From Puteibacter caeruleilacunae (GTDB lineage Bacteria > Bacteroidota > Bacteroidia > Bacteroidales > Prolixibacteraceae): DNA of 64,000 bases. The stretch is from NCBI GenBank assembly GCA_005217565.1, contig SJCO01000011.1, forward strand, positions 105,070 through 169,069. Direction: 5' to 3'. Below the pieces are notes generated by a model. That model was not told the origin of the DNA. It did not search any database and saw only the letters and a list, made by a program, of their open reading frames with translations. Made by a program: the position numbers and the translations under genes. Positions 54,243 through 63,756 of the stretch are shown in pieces; within the stretch, counting starts at the first letter, position 1; every line of letters starts with the position of its first letter.

Positions 54243-56921
54243 TTACTTCACATGTAGAATGCCTCGTAATTTTAAATCTTTCGATGAGGCACCAATCATG
54301 ATTCTGAAATCACCAGGTTCTACCACCCAGTCCATTTCTTTATTTAGCATTTGAAGCTGTTCTGTACCAACCTCAAACGTCACATCTTTCTCTTCTCCTG
54401 GTTCTAAACTGATTCTCTGGAATCCCTTCAATTCTGTAATTGGACGAGCTACTGAAGCCAACTCATCACGAATATAAAGCTGTATAACTTCATCACCAGC
54501 AACAGTTCCTGTATTCTTAACTCGACAAGTCACTGTACTATGATCATCAGAATGGATCTCATTCTTGCTAAATGACATATCACTATATTGGAATTGAGTA
54601 TAACTCAATCCATAACCAAATGGAAATAGTGGCTGACCAGTTAGGTTATAGTAATCGTCGCCACGACCAGTTGGCTTGTGATTATAGTAAAGCGGACATT
54701 GAGCCTCATGAACTGGGAATGTAATCGGCAGTCGTCCTGCAGGATTTACATCACCAAATAACACATCAGCCACTGCATTTCCACCATTCTCACCTGGATA
54801 CCATGCCATAACAATACCATCCACTTCATTGATCCAGTTGTTCATAGTAATAGCACTACCACCGACCAATACAACGACAGTTGGTTTCCCGGTAGCCGCA
54901 ACAGCTTTGATTAGCTCTTCCTGATGACCAGGCAATGCCAACAAGGCACGATCCTGGAATTCTCCTTCATGAATTCCTGCAGCAACCACTGCAACATCGC
55001 TCTTTTTAGCTGCTTCAACAGCATCAGCAATTTGCTGTTCCCACTCATCATTTACTGTTGCATTCCAAATCATCTTAAATTTCACATTACCAGCAGACTC
55101 GAAGAATTCAACACGAATATCATAAGACTGATTAGCGACAAACGCATAATCAACGGTCTTGGTTTGATATGATTTCTTTTGCCAGTTATCGATCATAAGC
55201 TTACCATTGATCCACATACGATAGCCATCATTCCCTTCGATACCAATCTTATATGTCCCGCTTTTGGGAGCCTTCAATTTACCAGTCCAACGTACCGAAT
55301 ACCAATCATACGCCAAGTCTTTATGTGGCGAAAATAAAGTCCACCCAAACTGAACCTGCTTATCGTTACGAGTTACTACCGGTTTACCATCAAGGGTAAT
55401 ATTATTGAAATATTCTCCTTTTAAACCAGATTCCTTCTTTCCATTTATGGTTGAGCTTAGATATTGACTGGCTACAGTCTCGTATTCTGGTGCATGAAGA
55501 GCAACTCCAGGAGCATATACCACTTGTTCCTTTCCTATTCTGCCAACGACACCATCAAGCATGCTTACAATGTTATTTCCAGGACCACTATATCCACCTA
55601 GTCGGCCCGCTTTAACATCATAACCAATCATTGCTACCTTCTGACTTTGTTTTAACGGTAGCACGTTAGCATTATTCTGAAGCAACACCATTGATTTAGC
55701 AGCAACATTGCGTGTTAATGTACGATGTGCTTTGGAATTGTTCCATTGGGCAGCTCCCTTAGGATCAACATAAGGATTCTCAAACAGTCCCAATTCAAAT
55801 TTTGCTCTTAATACACGTCGAACAGCATCGTCAATGGATTTCTCATCAACCATTCCTTTCTCGTATGCCTCATAAAATAAAGGGGCATGCTCGTAAGCTG
55901 TCTGAAAAATGACATCTAATCCACCCTCTACAGCATCTTCCGTAGATTCAGCATAATCTTTCGCTGTAAAATGCAGTACATTAGCTCCACCTGTTGCACC
56001 AGCATCAGAAATTACAAAGCCATTAAAGCCCCACTCCTGTTTTAATTTCTTACGTAGTAACCAATCATTAGAAGTACAAGGAGTACCATCCAACGAGTTG
56101 TATGCTGTCATCACTGAACGGGCACCTGTTTCAGTAAACACAGCCTTAAAGGCAGGCAAAAATACCTCTTCCAATTCACGCTCATTATAGTGAATAGGGT
56201 AACTATCACGGCCACCTGCACCTACATTGGCAACAAAGTGCTTAGGAGTTGTTATGACACCATTACGTTCAAACTGACCGATAAAAGCTTTTGCCATTTG
56301 AGTCGTCAAATAAGGATCCTCACCATAAGTCTCCTCGGTACGTCCCCAGCGCACATCACGAGCAATATTTAATACTGGAGATAAAATCTGACGAATACCT
56401 CTTGATTTTGTCTCCATGGTAATTGCTTTCCCCACCTCTCCTACCAAGGTTGTATCCCAAGTAGCAGCTAATGCAATAGCTTGAGGAAACGCTGTGGCTC
56501 CATCACGTACCAATCCGTGTAAAGCTTCATCAAAAGGAATAATAGGAATGCCTAGTCGGCTCTCCTCAATGAAATACTTCTGAATCTCATTGATTTTTTC
56601 AGTTACCTCTCGAGCTGTTCCTGAGGGACCATACTCTAACAACTGACCAGCAGCTTCGGCCTGTTTCCCTTTAGCTGCCACCTGAAAGCCAAACACTCCT
56701 TGATGATAGCGATCCTTTCCATCACTAAGATCACCAGGAATCATAAACATTTGCCAAAACTTCTCTTCGAGGGTCATCCTGTTCAACAGATCCTCTACTC
56801 GCTCTTCAACAGGTAGTTTTGGATTCTGGTAAGGATGTTTATACTTTTTAGCAAAGCACGTAGTTGCCGACAACATCAGCAGCAACATAATCATTCTAAG
56901 ATTGTGGTTAAATTTTTTCAC
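54243..56921 (-). CDS. GH3 glycoside hydrolase with PA14 insert
   Basis: This 892-aa secreted enzyme (signal peptide 1-24) cleaves terminal beta-linked glucose, xylose or related units. The N-terminal barrel starts KLPVEERVEDLLNRMTLEEK; the nucleophile Asp306 is in GFVISDAGATGG and the sugar-binding block is TPKHFVAN. A PA14 domain (about 490-620, GLKGEYFNN then GNDGYRMWINGKL) is inserted in the second domain, and the C-terminus is a fibronectin-like domain (GDEVIQLYIRDELAS). GH3 enzymes of this build are common in polysaccharide loci. The start is well placed. Confidence 0.93.
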   Translation of the reverse strand: MKKFNHNLRMIMLLLMLSATTCFAKKYKHPYQNPKLPVEERVEDLLNRMTLEEKFWQMFMIPGDLSDGKDRYHQGVFGFQVAAKGKQAEAAGQLLEYGPSGTAREVTEKINEIQKYFIEESRLGIPIIPFDEALHGLVRDGATAFPQAIALAATWDTTLVGEVGKAITMETKSRGIRQILSPVLNIARDVRWGRTEETYGEDPYLTTQMAKAFIGQFERNGVITTPKHFVANVGAGGRDSYPIHYNERELEEVFLPAFKAVFTETGARSVMTAYNSLDGTPCTSNDWLLRKKLKQEWGFNGFVISDAGATGGANVLHFTAKDYAESTEDAVEGGLDVIFQTAYEHAPLFYEAYEKGMVDEKSIDDAVRRVLRAKFELGLFENPYVDPKGAAQWNNSKAHRTLTRNVAAKSMVLLQNNANVLPLKQSQKVAMIGYDVKAGRLGGYSGPGNNIVSMLDGVVGRIGKEQVVYAPGVALHAPEYETVASQYLSSTINGKKESGLKGEYFNNITLDGKPVVTRNDKQVQFGWTLFSPHKDLAYDWYSVRWTGKLKAPKSGTYKIGIEGNDGYRMWINGKLMIDNWQKKSYQTKTVDYAFVANQSYDIRVEFFESAGNVKFKMIWNATVNDEWEQQIADAVEAAKKSDVAVVAAGIHEGEFQDRALLALPGHQEELIKAVAATGKPTVVVLVGGSAITMNNWINEVDGIVMAWYPGENGGNAVADVLFGDVNPAGRLPITFPVHEAQCPLYYNHKPTGRGDDYYNLTGQPLFPFGYGLSYTQFQYSDMSFSKNEIHSDDHSTVTCRVKNTGTVAGDEVIQLYIRDELASVARPITELKGFQRISLEPGEEKDVTFEVGTEQLQMLNKEMDWVVEPGDFRIMIGASSKDLKLRGILHVK

Positions 56922-57059
56922 TACTAAACTGATTTATGGTTAAACTATTCTGTTCTGGTACGCCAGCAAAGTTAATGATTTACTTACACCAGAATACTAC
57001 TTTTCCCAAAATCTCCTGCCAAGCTCTGTGGTTTATCGGTAAAGCAGACTTTTATCAGC

Positions 57060-57100
57060 AAAAAAATCCAGAATACGCAACAATGTGCGTACCCTGGATT
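57060..57100 (-). terminator. Strong terminator of the third sulfatase gene
   Basis: Nested stems AATCCAG/CTGGATT and TACGCA/TGCGTA, with about seven T residues on the leftward strand, begin 25 bases past the stop at 57125. Confidence 0.88.
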
Positions 57101-57124
57101 AAGATTAACCTTAACAAACGATAC

Positions 57125-58735
57125 CTATTTATTCCATCCGGCATCAATTATCTTCTGAATGTGTGGATACTTATCATCCTCTTCATTCAATTCTTTTCGT
57201 TTTGCTTGTAACTGCTTCTTTAGATCTTTAATAATCTCTGCATAACGTGGATCTTTATAGCGATTATCCATCTCCTTAGGATCCTTCTTTAAGTCGTAAA
57301 ACTCCCAGGCATAAGGCGTTTGAAAGTATTCAACTCTAAGTGGAGTAATGTCATTACTTGGTCGCTGTTTATAGTTCAAACCATAGAAGAAAATCAGCTT
57401 ATAATCCTTTGTGCGAATACCAAAATGGGCAGGATTATTATGTCGATGTGCCATATGCATCCAATATCGATAATAGGTCGATTGCTGCCAACCTTCTGGC
57501 TCTTCACCAGTCTCAAGTATCGACTTAAAACTATGACCTTGCATATATTCTGGTGCTTTACCTCCAGCCAACTCAATAATGGTTGGTGCAAAATCGGTAT
57601 TATTAATGATCGCATCTGTTTTACTACCAGCTTTGATCATTTTTGGATAACGCACAAGGAAAGGCATACGCATCGACTCCTCATACATCCAACGTTTATC
57701 AATGTAATCGTGCTCACCCAACATAAATCCCTGATCACCTGTATAAATAATAATGGTATTATCCATCAGTCCTTCCTTTTCAAGGTAATCAAAAATACGC
57801 TTCACATTATCATCAACCCCTTTTACACAACGCAAATAACGCTTCAGGTATTCCTGATAAGCCTGATGCTTATATTCTGGATCAGGAAGCGATTGATCAA
57901 TGTCCATATGCTTACCCATATCACGTTTATAATTGCGATGCCCAACTGATGATCCAATAATATCTTTCAAACAACCATTCTCACCATAGGTCCCTACCGA
58001 ACCATTATTGGCATTGTAATACAAACTAGCAGGTTCTGGAATCTCCACATCCTCTAAATAATCCTTGTACTTTGGATTAAACTCAAATAAATCATGCGGA
58101 GCTTTAAAGTGATGCATTAAGAAGAATGGTTTATCCTTGTCTCTCTTATTCTTCAACCATTCCAAGGTAAGATCAGTTAGTACATCAGATGAATGTCCTT
58201 CATATTGCTTACCAACCAGTTTTCTTTTCTTACCATGAGAATAGGCTTCTATCTGCTCTGTCATACCCTTCTCAACAAGTACTGGGTTGAAATAAGCCCC
58301 TTGACCATATAACACATTGTAGTAATCAAAAGATTCAGGACGATCTTTCAAGTGCCATTTCCCAACGACAGCAGTTTGATACCCCAAACTCTTCATCTCA
58401 AGAGCCAGGTATTGTTTTTCAGGAGCCAAATGCCCTCCCAAATCCAATGCACCATTAGTCTGACTGTATTGTCCACTCATGATACACGCACGTGATGGTG
58501 TACAGATTGAGTTGGTACAGAAAGCATTCTCAAACATCACTCCTTCATGCGCCAATCGATCAATAGTTGGCGTTGGATTCAGCTTTGCCAATCGACTACC
58601 ATAAGCACCAATCCCTTGCGTGGTATGGTCGTCCGACATGATAAAAAGGACATTCGGTTGCTTCTTTGCCGATGCTGTAAAAGCACACGATGCAGTCAAG
58701 CAACCTACTGCAATAATCTTACCTAAATTTTTCAT
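57125..58735 (-). CDS. Secreted S1 family sulfatase
   Basis: This 536-aa sulfatase has a signal peptide at 1-23, NVLFIMSDDHTTQGIGAYG, and the formylglycine motif with Cys78 in SICTPSRACIMSG. GKWHLKDRPE, HHFKAPHD and YTGDQGFMLGEHDYIDKRWMYEESMRMP complete the active site. The C-terminal region (EFYDLKKDPKEMDNRY) is the DUF4976 type found in many Bacteroidota sulfatases. It lies between GH3 and a GH43-like gene, all on the minus strand but with terminators between them, so each is a separate unit. Confidence 0.93.
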   Translation of the reverse strand: MKNLGKIIAVGCLTASCAFTASAKKQPNVLFIMSDDHTTQGIGAYGSRLAKLNPTPTIDRLAHEGVMFENAFCTNSICTPSRACIMSGQYSQTNGALDLGGHLAPEKQYLALEMKSLGYQTAVVGKWHLKDRPESFDYYNVLYGQGAYFNPVLVEKGMTEQIEAYSHGKKRKLVGKQYEGHSSDVLTDLTLEWLKNKRDKDKPFFLMHHFKAPHDLFEFNPKYKDYLEDVEIPEPASLYYNANNGSVGTYGENGCLKDIIGSSVGHRNYKRDMGKHMDIDQSLPDPEYKHQAYQEYLKRYLRCVKGVDDNVKRIFDYLEKEGLMDNTIIIYTGDQGFMLGEHDYIDKRWMYEESMRMPFLVRYPKMIKAGSKTDAIINNTDFAPTIIELAGGKAPEYMQGHSFKSILETGEEPEGWQQSTYYRYWMHMAHRHNNPAHFGIRTKDYKLIFFYGLNYKQRPSNDITPLRVEYFQTPYAWEFYDLKKDPKEMDNRYKDPRYAEIIKDLKKQLQAKRKELNEEDDKYPHIQKIIDAGWNK

Positions 58736-58788
58736 ATTAATTCATTAAATAATGTAACCAAACCTTGACAAATCGACCATTATCTAAT

Positions 58789-58855
58789 AAAAAATGAGGG
58801 GGAATAAGACTCAAAACACGGGACATGAGTGATACCAGAATAATTAACCCCCTCA
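58789..58855 (-). terminator. Terminator of the GH43-like gene
   Basis: TGAGGGGG/CCCCCTCA 8-bp stem with a loop of about 45 bases and a T-run on the leftward strand; it is 17 bases beyond the stop at 58872. Confidence 0.6.
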
Positions 58856-58871
58856 CAATAAACACAAGTAT

Positions 58872-60245
58872 TTAATCTTTCTCTGGAACAGCAGGTTCAG
58901 AATAGTCTACTCCTGGCAATCGACAATACCCAAAGAGTAGTTTCCCATCTTTGGTTTTACCCAATAGCTTTCCAGCAAAATTCTTATCATTTAATCCATT
59001 ACCTTCTCCTTTAAAGAAGATAATCATATCGTCACCTGATTTTTTAGTCTTCAACACTTTACTTCCTTTTCCGAAATTCACTTCTTCTGAAGCTCCAAAA
59101 CGCAAACTCTTCAGGTCCATATCTTTCTGTGCATCGAATCCGTCCTCCGACTCGATCTTCACTTTTATTGTCTTCGTCTGTGCGTTAATCTTATCTTTAT
59201 TCAGCACACTCATCAATCGACCTTTAGTCAGTGGAATACAAATATTCTTTGAACTATGGCGGTCGTTAGGCAAATCGTTCCATTTAATGGTATCAATCAC
59301 TGCAAAATTAGCCTGATAAGCTCTGCCATACTTATCTTGCAGCACTTTTAATCGCTCATACTTAAACCAATTCTCGTTGGTACCATCCTCATATTTTGTT
59401 ATACCTGGCATGTAAGCTTCTCCTGGCTCTACTTTCCAGTTTAAACCATCTTTCGAACGCAAATAATATGCAATACGCCCCAACCAATCATTCACTATTA
59501 AATGATACTGTACATTTGTTTTCCACACTACAGGATCTTCAAAATGCCCTTCAACTGGAGGATAGACACTTCCATCTGAGATTTGATAAAATGGAGTAAG
59601 TCCGGTTTTACTTAACCATACACCACCACCACGACAGATCAATAGAAATGAACCATCATCACGACGTGCAAAAGTAAGATTAGACGTGCCCTCGATAATC
59701 TTCTTTCCACAAGGATCCAGAGTAAACTTTCCAGCTTTCCACGGACCATTAAGACTATCACTGACATACTGCCCGTTAATTACATAAATCACATACCGTC
59801 CATCCTTCATTCTAAAGATCTCAGGATTGTGACCTTTACCAACAGTATCAACGACCTTAAACGGACCGTTATGTTGATCAGATACTGCATGATACACAAT
59901 TGATTTAGGCCAAAACATGTGTCCTTTCGGAGAATTCTCAGGCCATCCACACACAAATAAATGGAACTTTCCATCATCTCCTTTAACGATATTTCCTCCC
60001 CAGTAGGAAAACTCTTTATTCTCAATACCATTTTGCACGTATCGAGGCAATACATCTTTTGCTCCCCACACGTTGCTTGTTGCCTCTCCCTTTACAGGAA
60101 TTGGCATAAAACGATCCATAAATCGTCCGCCTTCAATTAGGTTGTCCCACTCTTTGGGACGCTCTCTTTCTGTAATCTGCCCGTACGCTGATATACTAAA
60201 CATACATGCAACGACCATCATACAAGCTAAAATTCTACGTTTCAT
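58872..60245 (-). CDS. GH43-like five-bladed propeller protein
   Basis: This 457-aa secreted protein (signal peptide 1-22) is a five-bladed propeller of the GH43/GH117-like (clan F) type. Segments include FSYWGGNIVKGDDGKFHLFVCGWPE, GKGHNPEIFRMKDGRYVIYV, GTSNLTFARRDDGSFLL and VEGHFEDPVVWK, where the Asp/Glu at blade starts fit the catalytic pattern. Such proteins act on arabino-, xylo- or anhydrogalactosides; the substrate is not fixed. A C-terminal beta domain of about 100 residues follows. It is a separate minus-strand unit between a sulfatase and an esterase. Confidence 0.75.
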   Translation of the reverse strand: MKRRILACMMVVACMFSISAYGQITERERPKEWDNLIEGGRFMDRFMPIPVKGEATSNVWGAKDVLPRYVQNGIENKEFSYWGGNIVKGDDGKFHLFVCGWPENSPKGHMFWPKSIVYHAVSDQHNGPFKVVDTVGKGHNPEIFRMKDGRYVIYVINGQYVSDSLNGPWKAGKFTLDPCGKKIIEGTSNLTFARRDDGSFLLICRGGGVWLSKTGLTPFYQISDGSVYPPVEGHFEDPVVWKTNVQYHLIVNDWLGRIAYYLRSKDGLNWKVEPGEAYMPGITKYEDGTNENWFKYERLKVLQDKYGRAYQANFAVIDTIKWNDLPNDRHSSKNICIPLTKGRLMSVLNKDKINAQTKTIKVKIESEDGFDAQKDMDLKSLRFGASEEVNFGKGSKVLKTKKSGDDMIIFFKGEGNGLNDKNFAGKLLGKTKDGKLLFGYCRLPGVDYSEPAVPEKD

Positions 60246-60313
60246 TGTTCTGTTTCTTTTGATCTGGTTATTATTTTGAATTTCAACAATGTAAGGTATT
60301 ATCCATCGGTTAA

Positions 60314-61468
60314 TTAGTTCTCTTCAAATATCTTCTTGAAAAATGCCAAAGCACGCTCAGCAATTTCCTCTGTCATATAAAACACATGACCTTTCCCTTT
60401 GATATATTCAAGTTCGGAATAAACGCCACATGCTATCATGCGATCGTGCATATCCTGCGCATCATCAGGTATCACCAAGCCATCCTTATCACCATGTAAA
60501 AACAACATGGGAGCATCACCTTCGGTAATATGCTTATATGGTGATATGGTAGCGAACCATTCAGGTTGCTCGCCTTTTCTCCAAGGCCATGAAAAACGGT
60601 TACCGGTTAAAGCTGGAGTTGCAAAACCAACGGCTGCCTGAATCTCACTCGAAATCCCAGCATTACCGCCTACTCCTTCTAAATCAGCATCACCATATGA
60701 GGTAGCTAGCATCGCACTTAGATGTGCACCTGCCGATCCTCCACTTGCTCCTATTCTGTTTGGATCGATTCCATATTTCTTAGCGTTTGCCCTAATCCAT
60801 CGCACAGCAGCTTTAGCATCCTTAACACATTCTATAGGATCTACCGCATTAAGCATTCTGTAATCAATGGTAGCAGCCGCATATCCTTTACTGGCGACAT
60901 ATTGGGCATGTCCTTCCATCCAGGCACGTTTATGTACAGCCCATCCTCCTCCATGAATAAAAATCACGCAAGGAACAGGCTTTTTACTTACTTGTTTTGG
61001 GAGAAATAGGTCAAGATGCTGACTGTAACCATCAACAGTAGAGTAAGCGATATTTCTCAACGCATTGTAGTTATCAGGTGCTACAGTAAACTTGGGGTAA
61101 TCAGTTATCAATTCATACCCCAATATATTGGATGATTTAGTAAACTCTTCATTCTTTGGTTCAAGATATCCACCATCCACACATGCTTTAACAAGCTGAT
61201 TTAATGCCTTACGAGGTGAAGATACTTTTGGATTATCGTAGCAGACATCTTTGATAAAACTCCATCGGATTTGATCATATCGGTTATCTCTATTTTTTAT
61301 GAATTTCTTCTCGTTTTCAAGAAAATGGGAGTAACATTCTATCTCATCAACCTTCTTCATTGCTGCCTTATAGAGCTTTTTTTCAGCCTTAGGCAACTCT
61401 ATTCCATGCACTACACTTACTAATAATGAGAAATAAAGAATCGATAGTGTTCTAAAAAATAGCTTCAT
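60314..61468 (-). CDS. Secreted alpha/beta hydrolase esterase (BD-FAE/acetyl esterase-like)
   Basis: This protein of about 384 aa has a signal peptide starting MKLFFRTLSILYFSLLVSV; that Met is preferred over one 13 codons upstream. The hormone-sensitive-lipase-like fold has the oxyanion HGGGWAVH, nucleophile GASGGSAGAHLSAM, acid Asp in LFLHGDKDGLVIPDD and His in KGHVFYMTEE. It probably removes acetyl or other ester groups from carbohydrate. The first about 110 residues are an extra N-terminal domain of unknown role. Confidence 0.88.
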   Translation of the reverse strand: MKLFFRTLSILYFSLLVSVVHGIELPKAEKKLYKAAMKKVDEIECYSHFLENEKKFIKNRDNRYDQIRWSFIKDVCYDNPKVSSPRKALNQLVKACVDGGYLEPKNEEFTKSSNILGYELITDYPKFTVAPDNYNALRNIAYSTVDGYSQHLDLFLPKQVSKKPVPCVIFIHGGGWAVHKRAWMEGHAQYVASKGYAAATIDYRMLNAVDPIECVKDAKAAVRWIRANAKKYGIDPNRIGASGGSAGAHLSAMLATSYGDADLEGVGGNAGISSEIQAAVGFATPALTGNRFSWPWRKGEQPEWFATISPYKHITEGDAPMLFLHGDKDGLVIPDDAQDMHDRMIACGVYSELEYIKGKGHVFYMTEEIAERALAFFKKIFEEN

Positions 61469-61507
61469 TTGTTTAGTCGGTTTACTGATAGTTTGTCTGC
61501 ATTTCAA

Positions 61508-61891
61508 ATATCTGCAAACAAAAATATACTTTCTTTCGCAACTTTAGTAACCTATTGCAAAAAAATATGGAAAAAATTCAAAAATTAACGTTTCGGATCT
61601 GTTTTATCCTAATAGTGGGCAGGCTTCTCATTTTTGCCTCTTAAGAAATAACGCTGTTTCATTCTGATATCGCATTTTAGCAAATGCCATGATTTAACAC
61701 AAAAACGGGACAAAAAATCAAGGCCTTCTGAAAAAAGCAATCGATTTATTACTACTGCTAAATCAATCACATTTTTTCAGAAGGCCAATTCGTGTGCGTA
61801 GGCTTGGAGCTTTAAACCTTTAAAGTCCTCCAGTCCCTTTCTCTAACATCCATTGCACACTAACGATCACCTTTCTACCTTAAAGCCCTCT
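61508..61891. other. Interval with a long hairpin
   Basis: No gene is seen. A 15-bp perfect stem, extended by about nine more pairs after a bulge (61722-61786), lies 106 bases beyond the stop of the GH110 gene on its strand. Leftward transcripts meet TTGATTTTTTG after the stem. Confidence 0.6.
61722..61786 (-). terminator. Long hairpin, terminator of the GH110 gene
   Basis: GGCCTTCTGAAAAAA at 61722-61736 pairs perfectly with TTTTTTCAGAAGGCC at 61772-61786. An inner AATCGATTTA/TAAATCAAT stem extends it. Its distance from the stop (106 bases) is longer than usual. Confidence 0.7.
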
Positions 61892-63718
61892 TTATTCCTT
61901 CATTTTCACGGTAAGATTATCCAGAGAATTTTGTTTCACTTGTTTTTTCTTCATGGAAGAAAGTACTAGACTAGCACCACTAAAGCCGTCTACTCTATTT
62001 TCTTTAATCTCAACATCATTACAATGCTCTAATTCAAATAAAGCTTTCATACCATCAACAGCTTTTAAGATTGGTTTATAAGTAATCGTATTATTGATAA
62101 ACCTGATTCCATCAGTAGCACGGGCAAACAATACAGCGCCATAGCCACATGTAATCTCGTTGTTTTCAATAGTAATGTTTGAATGTATATACCTACGTGG
62201 AATAAAGTTATGAGTCTCAGGTTGAATACTGATAACATAACCTTTATGTCCTTGGTTATAACCACACTGTATAAACTTATTCCCTCGAATAGTAATATCA
62301 GTCACCGGTCCTGACTCATACCAGAAATTACAATCGTTAGCAATTAAAATACCGTGCATACCAGTACGATAAAACGTATTGTTTTCAATCAACACTTTAC
62401 GACGGGTAGTTACCAACAATCCTCGCGTATTGGTTCGCTGGAAATGACAGTTTTTTACAATCACTTCAGGCGTCCAGCTTACATTCTCCACACAATCACC
62501 TTCCTTTAGAGAGACTGGAAGATCTTCCTCAAAGTCAAGTAACATCTCTCTTTTTGAGGTCATCTTTGCACTCTTAATCTTTCCGAAGCTATGGATCAAC
62601 AGATTCTCAGGACTTACAAAAGCCACCGAATCACCTTTAAAGAAAGCCTCAAATCCATATGTTTGATGATGCATAAATCGCACCACAGCCTGTCGTGGAC
62701 CATTTAATTTAGTTATCTTCAAGTGTGTTCCATGCACATTCATTGGATCGTCGTGCGAACCAGAAGTGCGACAACTATCAACAGTGATTACACCTCTACA
62801 TCCCGAAAAATGGAAACAATCGGCAAATGCAGCTATCACCCTACCCGACTCTTCTCTAGGTCCAACTTCAACACTTTTAAGTGTTATATTCTCTGTAAAC
62901 TGCGACAACACTCCCAGTCCATGCATATAATGCATCTTCACATTCTCTAATACAACATCCTTACTAAGACTGATAAATGCCCCACAATTATCACGATATG
63001 GATCACGAACTGTTAGCACGTCACCTTTACGAAGATCACTCTTTGCAAAGTCACCCTCAAAAGTGATATGATCTGCAGAATAATCAATAATTTTAGCATT
63101 TTCAAAAGGTTTCCATGAGGAATAATGCATCATATTCTGCTCTGGACGCATCAATATAGAATGAAGATGATTACTACGCCATCCCTCTCCATAAAATACA
63201 GACTGACCCTCTTTGACTACAAATTTACTATCAGAATGTACACCCAACTTCACTCGACTCTTAGATGACTCAACAACTTTCAGTTCCGACATACTTGGAC
63301 GATCATAATCAACCTCAACATCCTTGATTGTCACGTTCGTACTATTGATTATAGCAAACGACACCATTTTTCCATGTAATACTAACAACGTATTATTCCC
63401 TTCAATGGTGATATTCTTCATTCCCTCCAATAGCAAAGCAACATGCTTAATCTTCGGTTTGTAGTCATTTTCTGTAGTATTGGAAATATACAGCTCACGT
63501 GTTGGAGCCCCTTCTGGCCATAGATCAACTCGTCCACCTGGTAATTTCAGCACAACATTGTCCTCTCCTTTGGCATCATTCAACGCATTAAAAACAGCTG
63601 CAGAGGCATTCTCAAACGACCATGGTTTTACACCATAGTTGCTCAATTTAATCTCCCGGGCACTCACTGACCAACAACAAAGGCACAGCCCGAGAAACAA
63701 ATAAATCTTCTTTCTCAT
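61892..63718 (-). CDS. GH110 alpha-galactosidase family, right-handed beta-helix
   Basis: This 608-aa secreted parallel beta-helix protein (signal peptide 1-20) matches GH110, the alpha-1,3-galactosidases. Recognised segments are LSNYGVKPWSFENAS at the start, HFSGCRGVITVDSC, the catalytic-type Asp pair in SGSHDDPMNVHGT, NTRGLLVTTRRKVLIENNTF and GPVTDITIRGNKFIQCGYN. In GH110 the paired Asp residues at DDxxNVHGT are essential. It would remove alpha-linked galactose from a glycan. A leader repeat of copy A-C type is not evident. Confidence 0.88.
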   Translation of the reverse strand: MRKKIYLFLGLCLCCWSVSAREIKLSNYGVKPWSFENASAAVFNALNDAKGEDNVVLKLPGGRVDLWPEGAPTRELYISNTTENDYKPKIKHVALLLEGMKNITIEGNNTLLVLHGKMVSFAIINSTNVTIKDVEVDYDRPSMSELKVVESSKSRVKLGVHSDSKFVVKEGQSVFYGEGWRSNHLHSILMRPEQNMMHYSSWKPFENAKIIDYSADHITFEGDFAKSDLRKGDVLTVRDPYRDNCGAFISLSKDVVLENVKMHYMHGLGVLSQFTENITLKSVEVGPREESGRVIAAFADCFHFSGCRGVITVDSCRTSGSHDDPMNVHGTHLKITKLNGPRQAVVRFMHHQTYGFEAFFKGDSVAFVSPENLLIHSFGKIKSAKMTSKREMLLDFEEDLPVSLKEGDCVENVSWTPEVIVKNCHFQRTNTRGLLVTTRRKVLIENNTFYRTGMHGILIANDCNFWYESGPVTDITIRGNKFIQCGYNQGHKGYVISIQPETHNFIPRRYIHSNITIENNEITCGYGAVLFARATDGIRFINNTITYKPILKAVDGMKALFELEHCNDVEIKENRVDGFSGASLVLSSMKKKQVKQNSLDNLTVKMKE

Positions 63719-63756
63719 TATGTAATTATTAGATCTGGTTAATTCCTTAAAAAGGA

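Noticed and set aside
57320-57949. 209-aa plus-strand frame opposite the sulfatase
   Set aside because: It is long but antisense to the conserved sulfatase coding region and carries no domain or start signal.
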